From Candidatus Woesearchaeota archaeon (GTDB taxonomy: Archaea; Nanoarchaeota; Nanoarchaeia; Woesearchaeales; JAGVZT01): 64,000 bases of DNA. The DNA lies in the NCBI GenBank assembly GCA_017608295.1, contig JAFCGF010000008.1, positions 24,097 to 88,096 on the forward strand. The letters run 5' to 3'. Numbering within the stretch: position 1 is the stretch's first letter; every line of letters begins with the position of its first letter. The notes beneath the pieces are model-generated. The model was not told the origin of the DNA and searched no databases. It saw nothing but the letters and a program-made list of their open reading frames with translations. The translations under genes were made by a program, and so were the position numbers. Shown piece by piece: positions 1-7,733 of the stretch.

Positions 1-364
1 CAAGCATTGTTGTTCCTTCTGTAATGAGGTCCGCCACTTTGGCCCATCCCTCGGACACCAGCTGTGCTTTGTACCAGTCTGCGACTGTATCCGCGTCATC
101 CCGGGTGGCATACTGGATACTATACCCAGTCTCATCAGGGAGGCTCATCTCCAGATGACTCAGCATGACTAAGCCAGGATATCGTGTAAGGGGCTCTGTT
201 CCGGACTCGACATCCTCAGTTGGAAGGGCTGCTCCTACCTCTACTTGATCAAATTCCTCTCGCGTTATTGGCCCGACACGGGCAACACCTAAACCACACC
301 CTGCTGTGAACAGGATTCCCAGCAATAAGATTGCCAGCAATCCCGGCGTTATGTATTTTCTCAT
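1..364 (-). CDS. partial lipoprotein, C-terminus beyond window
   Basis: Coding runs off the left edge, so only about 121 N-terminal residues are visible. The N-terminus has a basic start, a leucine-rich hydrophobic stretch and a lipobox (FTAGC, Cys23), so the product is probably exported and lipid-anchored. The visible mature part has a YPG...SLPDETGYSIQY pattern followed by DTVADWYKAQL and GW, which resembles small extracytoplasmic domains of lipoproteins of unknown function. I chose the ATG at 364 over the ATG at 370 because GAGGTGG lies directly against the latter and 6 nt from the former. Function is not known. Confidence 0.6.
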   Translation of the reverse strand, partial: MRKYITPGLLAILLLGILFTAGCGLGVARVGPITREEFDQVEVGAALPTEDVESGTEPLTRYPGLVMLSHLEMSLPDETGYSIQYATRDDADTVADWYKAQLVSEGWAKVADLITEGTTML

Positions 365-483
365 ATTCATCCACCTCATATAGTAGTAGTTCCTGCAATG
401 ACATCATCCTGCTCAATAGAACTATATAAAATTTCGTTTTGGGGACATCAGGCATCCAGGCCTATCCAAAGGGAAGTGTCTTA

Positions 484-1038
484 CTATTTTAGAACGTCGT
501 ACAGCTCTTTATTGAGCACAACCTTATTGATTTTGCCAAGTTTCTCTTTATGGATTAATCCTTTTTGCTCAAGATTTCTAAGAATGCGGTGAGTTTTAAC
601 CTTATTCAAGTTTGGCAAATGAGACAGCTCATACTGCTGCACTGTACCTCCGTGGTCCATCAGTGTTTCAATGACTTTCTTTTCTGGACCTGTGAGAAAG
701 TTAAGAATGATTTTAGTATTCTTTTTCAATGATTTTCCCTGTTGAATCACCTTATCAGACATAATGTAATAGACTACAGTTCCGATTAATAGCCCTACAA
801 AAGCGATAAAAGGGAAGAGATAAAAACTTTGAAAGCTCGCTTGTACCCCCCTTCTTTCGGTTAAGAATTGCTTAATTTCTTCAATAGTCATGCCATCAAT
901 GATATCAGGGTCCAGTCGTGATTCGGCTCTTAGATCATGTTGGTTATTGAAATAGAGCGTTATTGAAAAGATAAGAAGAGCAAAGGAGAGAATAATTCCC
1001 ACTCCTAATATGATTTTACTATTGCTGTTTGTTTGCAT
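484..1038 (-). CDS. membrane-anchored winged-helix transcriptional regulator
   Basis: The 184-residue protein has two transmembrane segments (about 9-30 and 71-93) separated by a short acidic extracytoplasmic loop. A cytoplasmic winged helix follows at about 107-184, with a recognition-helix pattern NLNKVKTHRILRNLEQKGLI. This is the layout of archaeal membrane-tethered MarR/TrmB-like regulators. It is divergent from the 1198/1551 pair, and the intergenic region holds repeated GTTTCA sites, so it probably senses a signal at the membrane and controls itself and that pair. A TATA-like element (GTTATATAT on the minus strand, about 1061-1069) sits about 25 nt before the ATG. Ligand and targets are inferred only. 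Confidence 0.7.
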   Translation of the reverse strand: MQTNSNSKIILGVGIILSFALLIFSITLYFNNQHDLRAESRLDPDIIDGMTIEEIKQFLTERRGVQASFQSFYLFPFIAFVGLLIGTVVYYIMSDKVIQQGKSLKKNTKIILNFLTGPEKKVIETLMDHGGTVQQYELSHLPNLNKVKTHRILRNLEQKGLIHKEKLGKINKVVLNKELYDVLK

Positions 1039-1078
1039 AAAACGACGTTAAGAATGTGCCATATATAACCCTTACCTT

Positions 1079-1148
1079 AGTTTCATTAAAATGAAACTTG
1101 GTTTCACGAACACTACAATAGTTTCAGCAAGTAATATGTATGGTTTCA
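1079..1148. promoter_or_regulatory. GTTTCA operator array between divergent genes
   Basis: A perfect inverted repeat (AGTTTCATT, 2-nt spacer, AATGAAACT; 1079-1098) is followed by further direct copies of GTTTCA at 1101, 1121 and 1143. With the copy at 1080 they are spaced 21, 20 and 22 nt, that is about two helical turns, so the sites face the same side of the DNA. The array lies between the membrane winged-helix gene and the His-rich lipoprotein gene. It is the likely binding region of that regulator. Confidence 0.6.
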
Positions 1149-1197
1149 GCCTTTTGAGACTATAGGTTAAAACACGAGAGCAAAGAGGTAAAGAAAA

Positions 1198-1539
1198 ATG
1201 AAAAAAATATTAGTGTTAATGGGCATAGTGTTAATGATTACATTTATGGGATGCACTTCTGAGAGTGAACATGACCATTTAGAGGAACACGACCATTCAG
1301 TGGAGATTGAAGGGAGTGAGATGAAGTATTTAACTGTGCAAGAAATAGCTGACCTATGGGATATTGATTCAGAAATACTGTTATCAAGGATAATGGCTGA
1401 ATTTGACTTGAAGGGAAGTTACACTGTGGATTCCCTCTTGGAAGATATAAGAAACGAGTATAAATTCTCTCCGGCATTAGTCAAAGACATAGCAGAAGCA
1501 CAAAAAACTGAACCAGCCAACACCAACCAACCAAGTTGA
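1198..1539 (+). CDS. His/acid-rich lipoprotein with small helical domain
   Basis: This 113-residue protein has a lipoprotein signal peptide (lipobox FMGC, Cys19). A short EHDHLEEHDH segment follows that could bind a metal, then a C-terminal helical domain at about 43-103 (YLTVQEIADLWDID ... LLEDIRNEYKFSPALVKDIA). From memory, this helical motif is seen next to or fused with DUF4405 cytochrome-b-like membrane proteins, which fits the next gene 11 nt downstream. It probably acts on the outer face of the membrane in a redox or metal-related pair. The start has a purine-rich AGAGGT upstream. The exact role is unknown. Confidence 0.65.
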   Translation: MKKILVLMGIVLMITFMGCTSESEHDHLEEHDHSVEIEGSEMKYLTVQEIADLWDIDSEILLSRIMAEFDLKGSYTVDSLLEDIRNEYKFSPALVKDIAEAQKTEPANTNQPS

Positions 1540-1550
1540 AGAACTAAAAG

Positions 1551-1832
1551 ATGAATCGGGCAAAATTAAATTATTGGATTGATGTTGGATTGGCAATATC
1601 TTTTTTGATTAGTTTAACTACTGGATTGATTAAGTGGCCCGGGTTAATCTATACGATAGGGGTTCCGGCTTACAAAGTTTTGCATGTAAGAAACATCTCA
1701 ACAATACATGATTGGAGCGGCCTGGTTATGGGATTGCTCGTGATAATCCACTTGATTTTACACTGGAATTGGATAGTGAGCATGACCAAGAATATGATAT
1801 TTCAGACCATTGACCGAACAAAGCCTATTTAA
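1551..1832 (+). CDS. DUF4405 small cytochrome-b-like membrane protein
   Basis: The 93-residue protein has two main hydrophobic helices (about 10-28 and 55-76) and histidines at 45, 53, 67 and 71. The pattern (STIHDWSGLVMGLLVIIHLILHWNW) is characteristic of DUF4405, a family related to small cytochrome-b/ferric-reductase membrane subunits in which paired helix histidines can ligate haem. It forms a two-gene unit with the preceding His-rich lipoprotein, so a membrane electron-transfer role with that partner is a reasonable inference. Haem binding itself is not shown by sequence alone. Confidence 0.7.
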   Translation: MNRAKLNYWIDVGLAISFLISLTTGLIKWPGLIYTIGVPAYKVLHVRNISTIHDWSGLVMGLLVIIHLILHWNWIVSMTKNMIFQTIDRTKPI

Positions 1833-1999
1833 GGCCGTTCTGAGCATTACATGCCATGAAACGGCTCATCACCATTACCCTTATACTTCTCCTATTGGAG
1901 TAGCTACGAGCCACCTCGCCTCGTTGTCACGCACATCGGGTCAGCATCGGAAACTGCGGAAACTGTAAGGATCCTACTGTCTTTCCTGACAAGACCCGC

Positions 2000-2812
2000 G
2001 TGGCAGTCACGTCTTACTCTTCCACAGACAAGACCTACATCATAAAGATTGACGACGCGACTGACGACTGTGGCGACGGGCAGTGCCAGCACTGGGAGAC
2101 TCACTGGGTCTGCCTGGAGGACTGCGACATGCCCCCAAAGCTAGCGTATTGCCCTGATATCAACACCCATATGAGTGCAGGGAGCGGCACCACGTTCGTG
2201 TGCTCCGAGTGGGAAGTGGTTAATTTTACGGAAGGGCCGGTTGTTCTCAGCGGCCACTCCGCATTGTATTATCTAGCAGAATCACCTGGCATTCTCTATG
2301 AGGGAAGGGGAAGTGGGAGCACATTCCTCTACAGCTCGGTGGATAATGGCTTCTACACCCGACTTGGCACTGCACACGCCGGAGGCGCCACTCAGAGCGA
2401 GCACATGCACTACATACTTATTCCCTGGAACAATGCTGACGTGGGAGTAACAGCCATCACAGAGGGCTCAGAGCCGGGATTCTATATGCAAATGGATGTC
2501 GTCCCGGAGGAAGATATATGCGGCGGGTGCCGCGACGGCCGCACGTGCCAGCCTATTGGAACAAGAAAGGAAAGTACGTACTGCGATGGAAAGTCCTGGC
2601 AATCCTTTGCCACAGAACAGTGCGAGGACCACTATGAGTGCGAGACCGAGAACTGCTGGAACGGCGCGTGCAGTTCACCCTGCAACGGCTGCTTTGATGA
2701 CAATGGCAACTGCATCCCCTTAGGAAAGAACAAGGAAAGGAATCTCTGCCAGGGAAACAGAGAACTCCGCACACCCTCATTATTTGAATGGATACTCTCC
2801 TGGTTCACATGA
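2000..2812 (+). CDS. secreted Cys-rich protein, 5' end disrupted
   Basis: The reading frame is open from 1904 to 2812 and encodes a Cys-rich protein. CGDGQCQHWETH and CLEDC come first, then a central domain, then CGGC/CNGC modules, and a hydrophobic LFEWILSWFT tail like that of the 1156-residue Cys-rich protein at 19725. The only visible start in this frame with a signal peptide is the ATG at 1856 (MKRLITITLILLLLE), but an in-frame TAG at 1901-1903 follows. The first possible start after it is GTG at 2000, which would give a protein with no export signal. The gene is probably a pseudogene or carries a small sequence change. Neighbouring genes end in TAG normally, so readthrough is unlikely. 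Confidence 0.55.
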   Translation: MAVTSYSSTDKTYIIKIDDATDDCGDGQCQHWETHWVCLEDCDMPPKLAYCPDINTHMSAGSGTTFVCSEWEVVNFTEGPVVLSGHSALYYLAESPGILYEGRGSGSTFLYSSVDNGFYTRLGTAHAGGATQSEHMHYILIPWNNADVGVTAITEGSEPGFYMQMDVVPEEDICGGCRDGRTCQPIGTRKESTYCDGKSWQSFATEQCEDHYECETENCWNGACSSPCNGCFDDNGNCIPLGKNKERNLCQGNRELRTPSLFEWILSWFT

Positions 2813-2818
2813 GGGTTC

Positions 2819-3028
2819 TCAGAACATCGAGGGAAGCAGTATAGGCAGCAGGATAACCTGTGCGAGAAAAAGCACGAGCCCTATGAGTATGTGGCCCGCT
2901 GTCAAGCGATAGGCGCGTTTCCGCATAATCTGCACCACAATCAAAGCGACCACCGCGGACATCGCGAGAAGCATAATATTATTCATGAGCCAGGTGGTCA
3001 GTTCTGGAACAGACAAAGGGATATCCAT
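2819..3028 (-). CDS. small two-TM membrane protein
   Basis: A 69-residue protein begins MDIPLSVPELTTW. It has a hydrophobic helix at about 19-36 and a second at about 48-67, separated by a basic loop (MRKRAYR). The orientation rule puts the basic loop inside. It lies directly downstream of the GTPase gene on the same strand, so it may be co-transcribed. An upstream ATG at 3046 would add six residues (MCSCSA), but the 3028 start gives the more typical N-terminus. No family recognised. Confidence 0.5.
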   Translation of the reverse strand: MDIPLSVPELTTWLMNNIMLLAMSAVVALIVVQIMRKRAYRLTAGHILIGLVLFLAQVILLPILLPSMF

Positions 3029-3049
3029 GGCTGAACAAGAGCACATCAG

Positions 3050-3805
3050 CTATTTATGCTTTATGCGCCCCTTCTGCCAATCAGTAAGAATCATCCGCGC
3101 CATGCGCATCTCATCCGGGGCTCCGCCCCTTTTGAGCACGTGCCGCTTCTTGGCAATCTCCAGAATAGTATCATAAGGGTCATCCATGGGCTCCACGCCA
3201 TAGTACGCCTCAATCCTGCCGGGAAACCTCATCATGAGATCCGCTATCACCATATCAGGCTCACGGATGTGCGTGTAGTCAATCGAGCCCATTGAGGCAT
3301 GCTTGATAAAGTTTTTCTCCTTTGATTCCTTATATGGAATAACTCCCGGAGTGTCCATCAGGAGAATCCTCTTGCCCACTCTTATTCGCTGCAAGCCCTT
3401 GGTGTGGCCGGACAGGGCGCTTGTTGAGGCGCTCTTACGCCCCTTGAGGGCATTAATCAAAGAACTCTTCCCCACATTGGGATAACCCAGCACACCTACA
3501 ACCACTTCTTTCTTCCCCAGGCGTGCCGCTTCGATATGGATCCGCTCCCGGAGCTTAGAGATGCCTAGGTGCTCCTTCGCAGATATCATGATGGAGGGGT
3601 GGAGTTTTCTCCATTTCTCCTTGGCTTCCTCCCTGTCCACGAGGTCGCACTTGTTGATGATATAGATGAGCGGCTTGCCTGAATCGCGGACTTTATGCTC
3701 TATCTCAATGTTGCGGCTCTCATCCACGAGGCGCGCATCCAGTACGAGGAGCAATAGGTCTGAGTCTCGTATCACATGCTTGACAAGGGTCCAATAGCTT
3801 GGCAT
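3050..3805 (-). CDS. circularly permuted ribosome-biogenesis GTPase (YlqF/YawG type)
   Basis: This 251-residue protein shows the GTPase motifs in permuted order: G4 NKCD (51-54), G5 SAK (75-77), G1 GYPNVGKSS (107-115), a G2 threonine in SGHTKG, and G3 DTPG (151-154). The order G4-G5-G1-G2-G3 defines the YlqF/YawG/Lsg1 group, which acts in large-subunit assembly. The length fits a minimal archaeal member without much C-terminal extension. The start at 3805 (MPSYWTLVKHVI) matches the family N-terminus. A TATA-like TTTTTATAC lies about 25 nt upstream, so the longer reading frame back to 3904 is not used. Confidence 0.85.
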   Translation of the reverse strand: MPSYWTLVKHVIRDSDLLLLVLDARLVDESRNIEIEHKVRDSGKPLIYIINKCDLVDREEAKEKWRKLHPSIMISAKEHLGISKLRERIHIEAARLGKKEVVVGVLGYPNVGKSSLINALKGRKSASTSALSGHTKGLQRIRVGKRILLMDTPGVIPYKESKEKNFIKHASMGSIDYTHIREPDMVIADLMMRFPGRIEAYYGVEPMDDPYDTILEIAKKRHVLKRGGAPDEMRMARMILTDWQKGRIKHK

Positions 3806-3874
3806 GGGGCTTGGTAACCTGTTTGAGTATAAAAAGCAGTCATATTTATCAATTTGAGAGGTTTTTAAAAGCGC

Positions 3875-4276
3875 ATGGAGGGGGTACTTGAGAGGATTCT
3901 GCATGAAGAATTACAGGAGCTGGACGATGCGGTAGGCTATCCTGTCTCAGAGCATCTGAAGACAGCTCCCTATGAGCTCGACGAACTCAGGGTCAACGCC
4001 CACCTCCTCACTCCCAATGAATGGAAGGATAAGCTCTACGTCTCAGCGAATATGGTGTGGATACCTTCCAAGAAAGAGTATCATTTCACCTGGGTGTGTG
4101 TCCGGCCAGAACGAAAGGGTATAGCCACTCTTCTCACAGACATAGTGGAACGCACCGCAAAGAGGCTCGGATGCACATCGCTCGTCCTCTGCGCGATACG
4201 CGATGAACACCTTCCCTACTGGGAAGAGCGCGGTGATTATACCTTAGAAGGAAACACTGGCAGAAAGAACATCTAA
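3875..4276 (+). CDS. GNAT-family N-acetyltransferase
   Basis: The 133-residue protein has the GNAT acetyl-CoA-binding motif A at about 75-100: a beta strand (WVCVRPERKGIATLLTDIV) with the R-x-x-x-G-I-A phosphate loop and a following amphipathic helix. A later strand and a YWEERGDY segment correspond to motif B (usually 'fYek.GF'). The substrate cannot be read from the sequence. It is transcribed divergently from the GTPase gene, with the promoters in the 70-nt gap. Confidence 0.7.
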   Translation: MEGVLERILHEELQELDDAVGYPVSEHLKTAPYELDELRVNAHLLTPNEWKDKLYVSANMVWIPSKKEYHFTWVCVRPERKGIATLLTDIVERTAKRLGCTSLVLCAIRDEHLPYWEERGDYTLEGNTGRKNI

Positions 4277-4699
4277 TCACTTCGCCTTCTGGCTGCCTAT
4301 AAGATCCACAGCGCTTCCGAACACTGTGGCGGGCAGCGCAAGCACAATCACTCTCTTCAAGGCAATGTACCATGGCGTGCTTAAGAGATTTATGGCAAGC
4401 AGTCCCAGGATGAGAGCAGAAAACACCAAGGCAAAACCATAGTGAACAACAAGTCTCAGAGGAATAGGCCAGACAATGAACCTCATCTGCCTTTTGCCGA
4501 GCCTTCGCACACCAATACTGTAGTTAATAAGAAGAGAGAGGGCTAGGGTACACAACACTATGAGGATGATGTTGAACTCAGGGATGGAGTCACTCAACCG
4601 CGACAGGTCAATTTCATAGCCATAGATGAGCGCGCCGGTGAATGCCCCCACTGCGGTCTGCGCGAGATCCTTGCCATCAAGCTTCTCCAGTTTTGCCAT
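4277..4699 (-). CDS. integral membrane protein, DUF2391-like
   Basis: A 140-residue protein with four predicted membrane helices: about 12-27 (weak), 42-62, 79-104 and 113-133. The spacing resembles short archaeal DUF2391 proteins, a family of unknown function, but this rests on memory of the pattern. It is convergent with the GNAT gene (no gap) and divergent from the SdpI-like gene, with the tandem hairpins between. Confidence 0.45.
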   Translation of the reverse strand: MAKLEKLDGKDLAQTAVGAFTGALIYGYEIDLSRLSDSIPEFNIILIVLCTLALSLLINYSIGVRRLGKRQMRFIVWPIPLRLVVHYGFALVFSALILGLLAINLLSTPWYIALKRVIVLALPATVFGSAVDLIGSQKAK

Positions 4700-4754
4700 T
4701 GTTCCAGCAGAAGGGGCTGGCCAGGGATTAAAAAATATTGCGGATTAGGGGAAT

Positions 4755-4795
4755 CTTCAAGCAAAGCTTGAAGGTCCTGCAAGCTCTGCTTGCAG
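4755..4795. repeat. two tandem hairpins with shared CAAGC/GCTTG core
   Basis: There are two perfect inverted repeats, each with 8-bp arms and a 3-nt loop: CTTCAAGC-AAA-GCTTGAAG (4755-4773) and CTGCAAGC-TCT-GCTTGCAG (4777-4795), 3 nt apart. They share the inner CAAGC/GCTTG. They lie in the 154-nt gap between the divergent genes at 4699 and 4854. They could be operator half-site pairs for a dimeric regulator, or RNA hairpins in the 5' region of either transcript. Confidence 0.6.
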
Positions 4796-4853
4796 AAAAC
4801 GCGCACACTTCCCGCCAAAAGATTCTTTAAGGGTAAAATTCCGGAAATCTAGC

Positions 4854-5504
4854 ATGGCATCATTGAGGCGTGCTGAGGCAGCTGTGCTTGTCATTGTGCT
4901 GATATCTCTTGTCATAGGAGTCATACTATATCCCAAGATGCCCGACACCATGGCATCCCACTGGAACCAGCATGACCAGGTCGACGGCTACATGTCAAGG
5001 TTCTGGGGCGTGTTCCTCATGCCCGTAGTGATGCTTCTCATCCTTGTCATGTTCATCATCATCCCCAAGATAGACCCATTGAAGAAGAACATCGAGAAGT
5101 TCAGGCCGCATTTCGACGGCTTCATCTTGCTCATAACAGCCTTCATGCTCTACATCTACAACCTCACCATCGCGTGGAACCTCGGCTACAGGTTCCGCAT
5201 GGGGCAGTTCATGACTCCAGCCCTGGGAATATTACTCTTCTACTGCGGGGTGCTCATCGAGCACGCAGAGCGGAACTGGTTCATCGGCATTCGCACACCC
5301 TGGACACTAAGCAGCGAAAAAGTCTGGAAGAAGACGCACGCATTAGGAGCCAAACTCTTCAAGGGCTCGGGCGTTATCGCGCTCATCGGAGCCATCCTCC
5401 CTGACTACATAGTGTGGCTCATTCTCGTGCCGGTGCTGCTCTCCACAGGGATTGTCGTAGTGTATTCCTACCTCGAGTACCAGAAGCTCCCAGGGAAATC
5501 CTAG
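4854..5504 (+). CDS. SdpI/DUF1648-family membrane protein
   Basis: A 216-residue protein with about six membrane helices. The N-terminal DUF1648 segment is clear: YPKMPDTMASHWNQHDQVDGYMSR after the first helix. The C-terminal SdpI part has the conserved NWFIGIRTPWTLSSEKVWKKTHALGAKL pattern. In Bacillus, SdpI gives immunity to the SdpC toxin and relays a signal. Most distant members, including archaeal ones, have no assigned role. No SdpC-like toxin gene is visible nearby. Confidence 0.85.
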   Translation: MASLRRAEAAVLVIVLISLVIGVILYPKMPDTMASHWNQHDQVDGYMSRFWGVFLMPVVMLLILVMFIIIPKIDPLKKNIEKFRPHFDGFILLITAFMLYIYNLTIAWNLGYRFRMGQFMTPALGILLFYCGVLIEHAERNWFIGIRTPWTLSSEKVWKKTHALGAKLFKGSGVIALIGAILPDYIVWLILVPVLLSTGIVVVYSYLEYQKLPGKS

Positions 5505-6572
5505 CTACAGCAGCCGGATATTATGCTCCTTGCAGGCCTTGAACAACTCATCATGCCATACAGAGGAATGCACTTCCCCTACATGGGCTTTCCGAAGGAA
5601 AAGCATGCACAGCCTGCTCTGGCCAATGCCGCCGCCGAGGGTCAGAGGCAACTCGCCATTCAGAAGCTTCCTGTGGTAATACAAGTCCTTCTTCTCAAGC
5701 TGGCCGCGAATCTCAAGCTGCTTTCTCAATGAGGGCTTGTCCACGCGGATGCCCATAGACGAAAGTTCCATCGCGCATTCAAGTATTGGATACCACACAA
5801 GGATGTCGCCGTTCAGCCCCTGCTTCCCCTCTCCGGGAGTCCACCAGTCATCATAATCTGCTGCACGGCCGTCATGCGGCTTTCCACTCTTCAAGTCCGC
5901 GCCGATGCCGATGATGAACACTGCCTTGTGCTCCTTGCAGACGGCGTCCTCGCGCTCCTTTGGGGAAAGCTCAGGATATCTGTCCTCCAGCTCCTGGGCA
6001 TGGATGAAGAAAATCTCGTCAGGCAGAAATGGCTTCTGCAATTGAGGAAACATATTGCAGGTTATCTCCTCTATGTCACGGATGGCAGCATATATTTTCC
6101 TTACAATCCGTTTCAGGAAATCAACGCTTCTCTCCTCCTTGCTGATAATCCGTTCCCAGTCCCACTGGTCAACATAAATCGAGTGCAGGTTGGTAAGATG
6201 CTCATCCCTACGGATAGCGTTCATGTCAGTGTAAATGCCCTCGCCATACTCAAAACCATAGTCAGCCAGCGCAAGGCGCTTCCATTTCGCGAGGGACTGC
6301 ACAACCTCGGCGTTCTTCCTCATCTCGCTCACTTCAAAGATGACAGGGCGTTCCACATCGTTGAGATGGTCGTTGATGCCAGTGTCACTCAACACAAGGA
6401 TAGGGGCAGATACTCGATTCAGGTTCAGGGCCTGTGCCAGCCTGAGCTGGAAGTTGTTCTTGACATACTTGATTGCCTCTTCTGTCTGCCTGATATTCAG
6501 TGCAGGCGCATACTTATGGGGCACAGTCAGAGTCGATTTCGCAAAGCTGAGTGTCTTGAATTTCTGTTGCAT
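5505..6572 (-). CDS. asnA: aspartate-ammonia ligase (asparagine synthetase A)
   Basis: The 355-residue protein matches AsnA, which makes asparagine from aspartate, ammonia and ATP and is related to class-II aspartyl-tRNA synthetases. Visible class-II type features include SIYVDQWDWE (motif 2 region) and the C-terminal GGGIGQSRLCMLFLRK (motif 3). VERPVIFEV and HGRAADYDDW regions are also typical of AsnA. The start at 6572 (MQQKFKTLSFAKS) is chosen because it gives the family length and lies just after a TTTAATATG-like promoter shared with the divergent gene. The upstream extension to 6815 is antisense to that gene. A 241-residue open frame on the other strand is a shadow. Confidence 0.9.
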   Translation of the reverse strand: MQQKFKTLSFAKSTLTVPHKYAPALNIRQTEEAIKYVKNNFQLRLAQALNLNRVSAPILVLSDTGINDHLNDVERPVIFEVSEMRKNAEVVQSLAKWKRLALADYGFEYGEGIYTDMNAIRRDEHLTNLHSIYVDQWDWERIISKEERSVDFLKRIVRKIYAAIRDIEEITCNMFPQLQKPFLPDEIFFIHAQELEDRYPELSPKEREDAVCKEHKAVFIIGIGADLKSGKPHDGRAADYDDWWTPGEGKQGLNGDILVWYPILECAMELSSMGIRVDKPSLRKQLEIRGQLEKKDLYYHRKLLNGELPLTLGGGIGQSRLCMLFLRKAHVGEVHSSVWHDELFKACKEHNIRLL

Positions 6573-6623
6573 GTCCCAACGAATGCCGTAAAGTTTTAAT
6601 ATGTTATCACCCAAAGCTGGAGA

Positions 6624-6986
6624 ATGGCACTCACACTCATTTTTGTGTATAACATAGACAGCGGGTTGTTCAACGCCCTGACTGATGCCGCCCACAAGAT
6701 GCTCTCTCCTGGAACATATCCTTCCAGTTCCCGAATGCCGAGCTATGGCGCGATAGGCGAGAAACTCGAATGGAAGCAGTTCATCACCCAGCTGGGCATC
6801 CCGGTCGAGTTTCATATCGGAAATCAGTTTCAGAAGCAGTACGGGGCTGAGATTACCATTCCGTCAGTATTCCTCAAGATGGATGAGGAATTGAAGCTGC
6901 TCGCGCCATCAAAGGAGATATCTAGTTGCACATCTCTTGGAGAGCTCAAGCAGCTGATTGAGGCGGGCCTTGACAGCCTGGCCTAA
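6624..6986 (+). CDS. uncharacterised small protein (VYNIDSGLFNALTD type)
   Basis: This 120-residue soluble protein begins LIFVYNIDSGLFNALTDAAHKMLSPGTYP, a pattern I associate with a small uncharacterised family common in bacteria. Members there often have a Cys pair after TYP (CxLC); here the corresponding residues are SSSRMPSYGAI, without cysteine. Later segments EWKQFITQL, PVEFHIGNQF and LGELKQLIEAGLDS fit the same family. The remembered Cys pair should be checked. It is divergent from asnA and overlaps the next convergent gene by 4 nt. Confidence 0.5.
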   Translation: MALTLIFVYNIDSGLFNALTDAAHKMLSPGTYPSSSRMPSYGAIGEKLEWKQFITQLGIPVEFHIGNQFQKQYGAEITIPSVFLKMDEELKLLAPSKEISSCTSLGELKQLIEAGLDSLA

Positions 6987-7699
6987 GGCGTCACGTCCTC
7001 TTCGCTGACAGCATATACTCTCAGCTCATCGAAGTACGTCCGGACAACTTCTCCATTAATGGTCTGTTCTAACTTCAGCGGCAACCCATAGAAGACATCT
7101 ACCCACATCCGCGTCGGGATGTCATCAAGGGTCTCCTGAAGTATGACCACATTTCTGCTCTGGTAGAACTCTTCACCGGATTCCACTGGCTTGGTGAGCA
7201 TCTTGAGCCATTGGTACGGAGTCTTCTGATAATAGTCCTCAAACTCCACAATATATGCCTTCTCTTTGTCTGGGCAGCGGATATGGCTTACGTCCCTGCA
7301 GTATGCCACTGCGCTCTGAGTGTCAGCATTGATGAACACAGTATCAAAAAAATCCTCAAGAGATATTGTCATCTCCGGATCAAGGTCTATCCTAACAAGA
7401 GAGCCCTTGACAGTATACATTGGCACCACGCTCGGGTCAGGCGGGCCGCGATAATGATATTCAAGAGCCTTGACTCTCTTGTCTGCGTTTCCCAGTAATT
7501 CTACCACACGCACAGTCGGCTCATCAGGCTCAACATCTGGCAACTGAAGCGGAGGTGGTGCAGGCGGAGCTGCAGGCGGCTCTGGAGGCGGCGGTGTCGG
7601 CGCGTCCGGCACTTTCGGCTCATAGGTGAAGAATGCGATTGCTGAAATAGCAATCGCTACGCATACCACAATAATCATTCCATTGAATCCTTTGTCCAT
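6983..7699 (-). CDS. membrane-anchored protein with proline-rich linker
   Basis: The 238-residue protein has one N-terminal membrane helix (about 9-26), then a proline-rich linker (about 31-56, with runs such as PPPPEPP and PPAPPP). An extracytoplasmic domain follows that contains two cysteines (YCRDVSHIRC) spaced for a disulfide. The C-terminal domain (VDVFYGLPLKLEQTINGEVVRTYF) resembles LolA/outer-membrane-lipoprotein-sorting type folds, but weakly. GAGGG lies 7 nt before the ATG at 7699, which supports that start over upstream in-frame codons that overlap the epimerase gene. Confidence 0.55.
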   Translation of the reverse strand: MDKGFNGMIIVVCVAIAISAIAFFTYEPKVPDAPTPPPPEPPAAPPAPPPLQLPDVEPDEPTVRVVELLGNADKRVKALEYHYRGPPDPSVVPMYTVKGSLVRIDLDPEMTISLEDFFDTVFINADTQSAVAYCRDVSHIRCPDKEKAYIVEFEDYYQKTPYQWLKMLTKPVESGEEFYQSRNVVILQETLDDIPTRMWVDVFYGLPLKLEQTINGEVVRTYFDELRVYAVSEEDVTP

Positions 7700-7733
7700 C
7701 ACGTATCCCTCAAAAGGTTTCAAGAAACGCGCC

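Noticed and set aside
1901..1903. TAG as a recoded (pyrrolysine) codon in the Cys-rich gene
   Set aside because: Several normal genes in the window end in TAG (for example 5504, 24960, 45954-44266 neighbours), so TAG works as a stop and no PylRS-like gene is visible.
5874..6599. 241-codon plus-strand ORF
   Set aside because: It is antisense to most of asnA, which has clear family motifs; its translation has no coherent domain.
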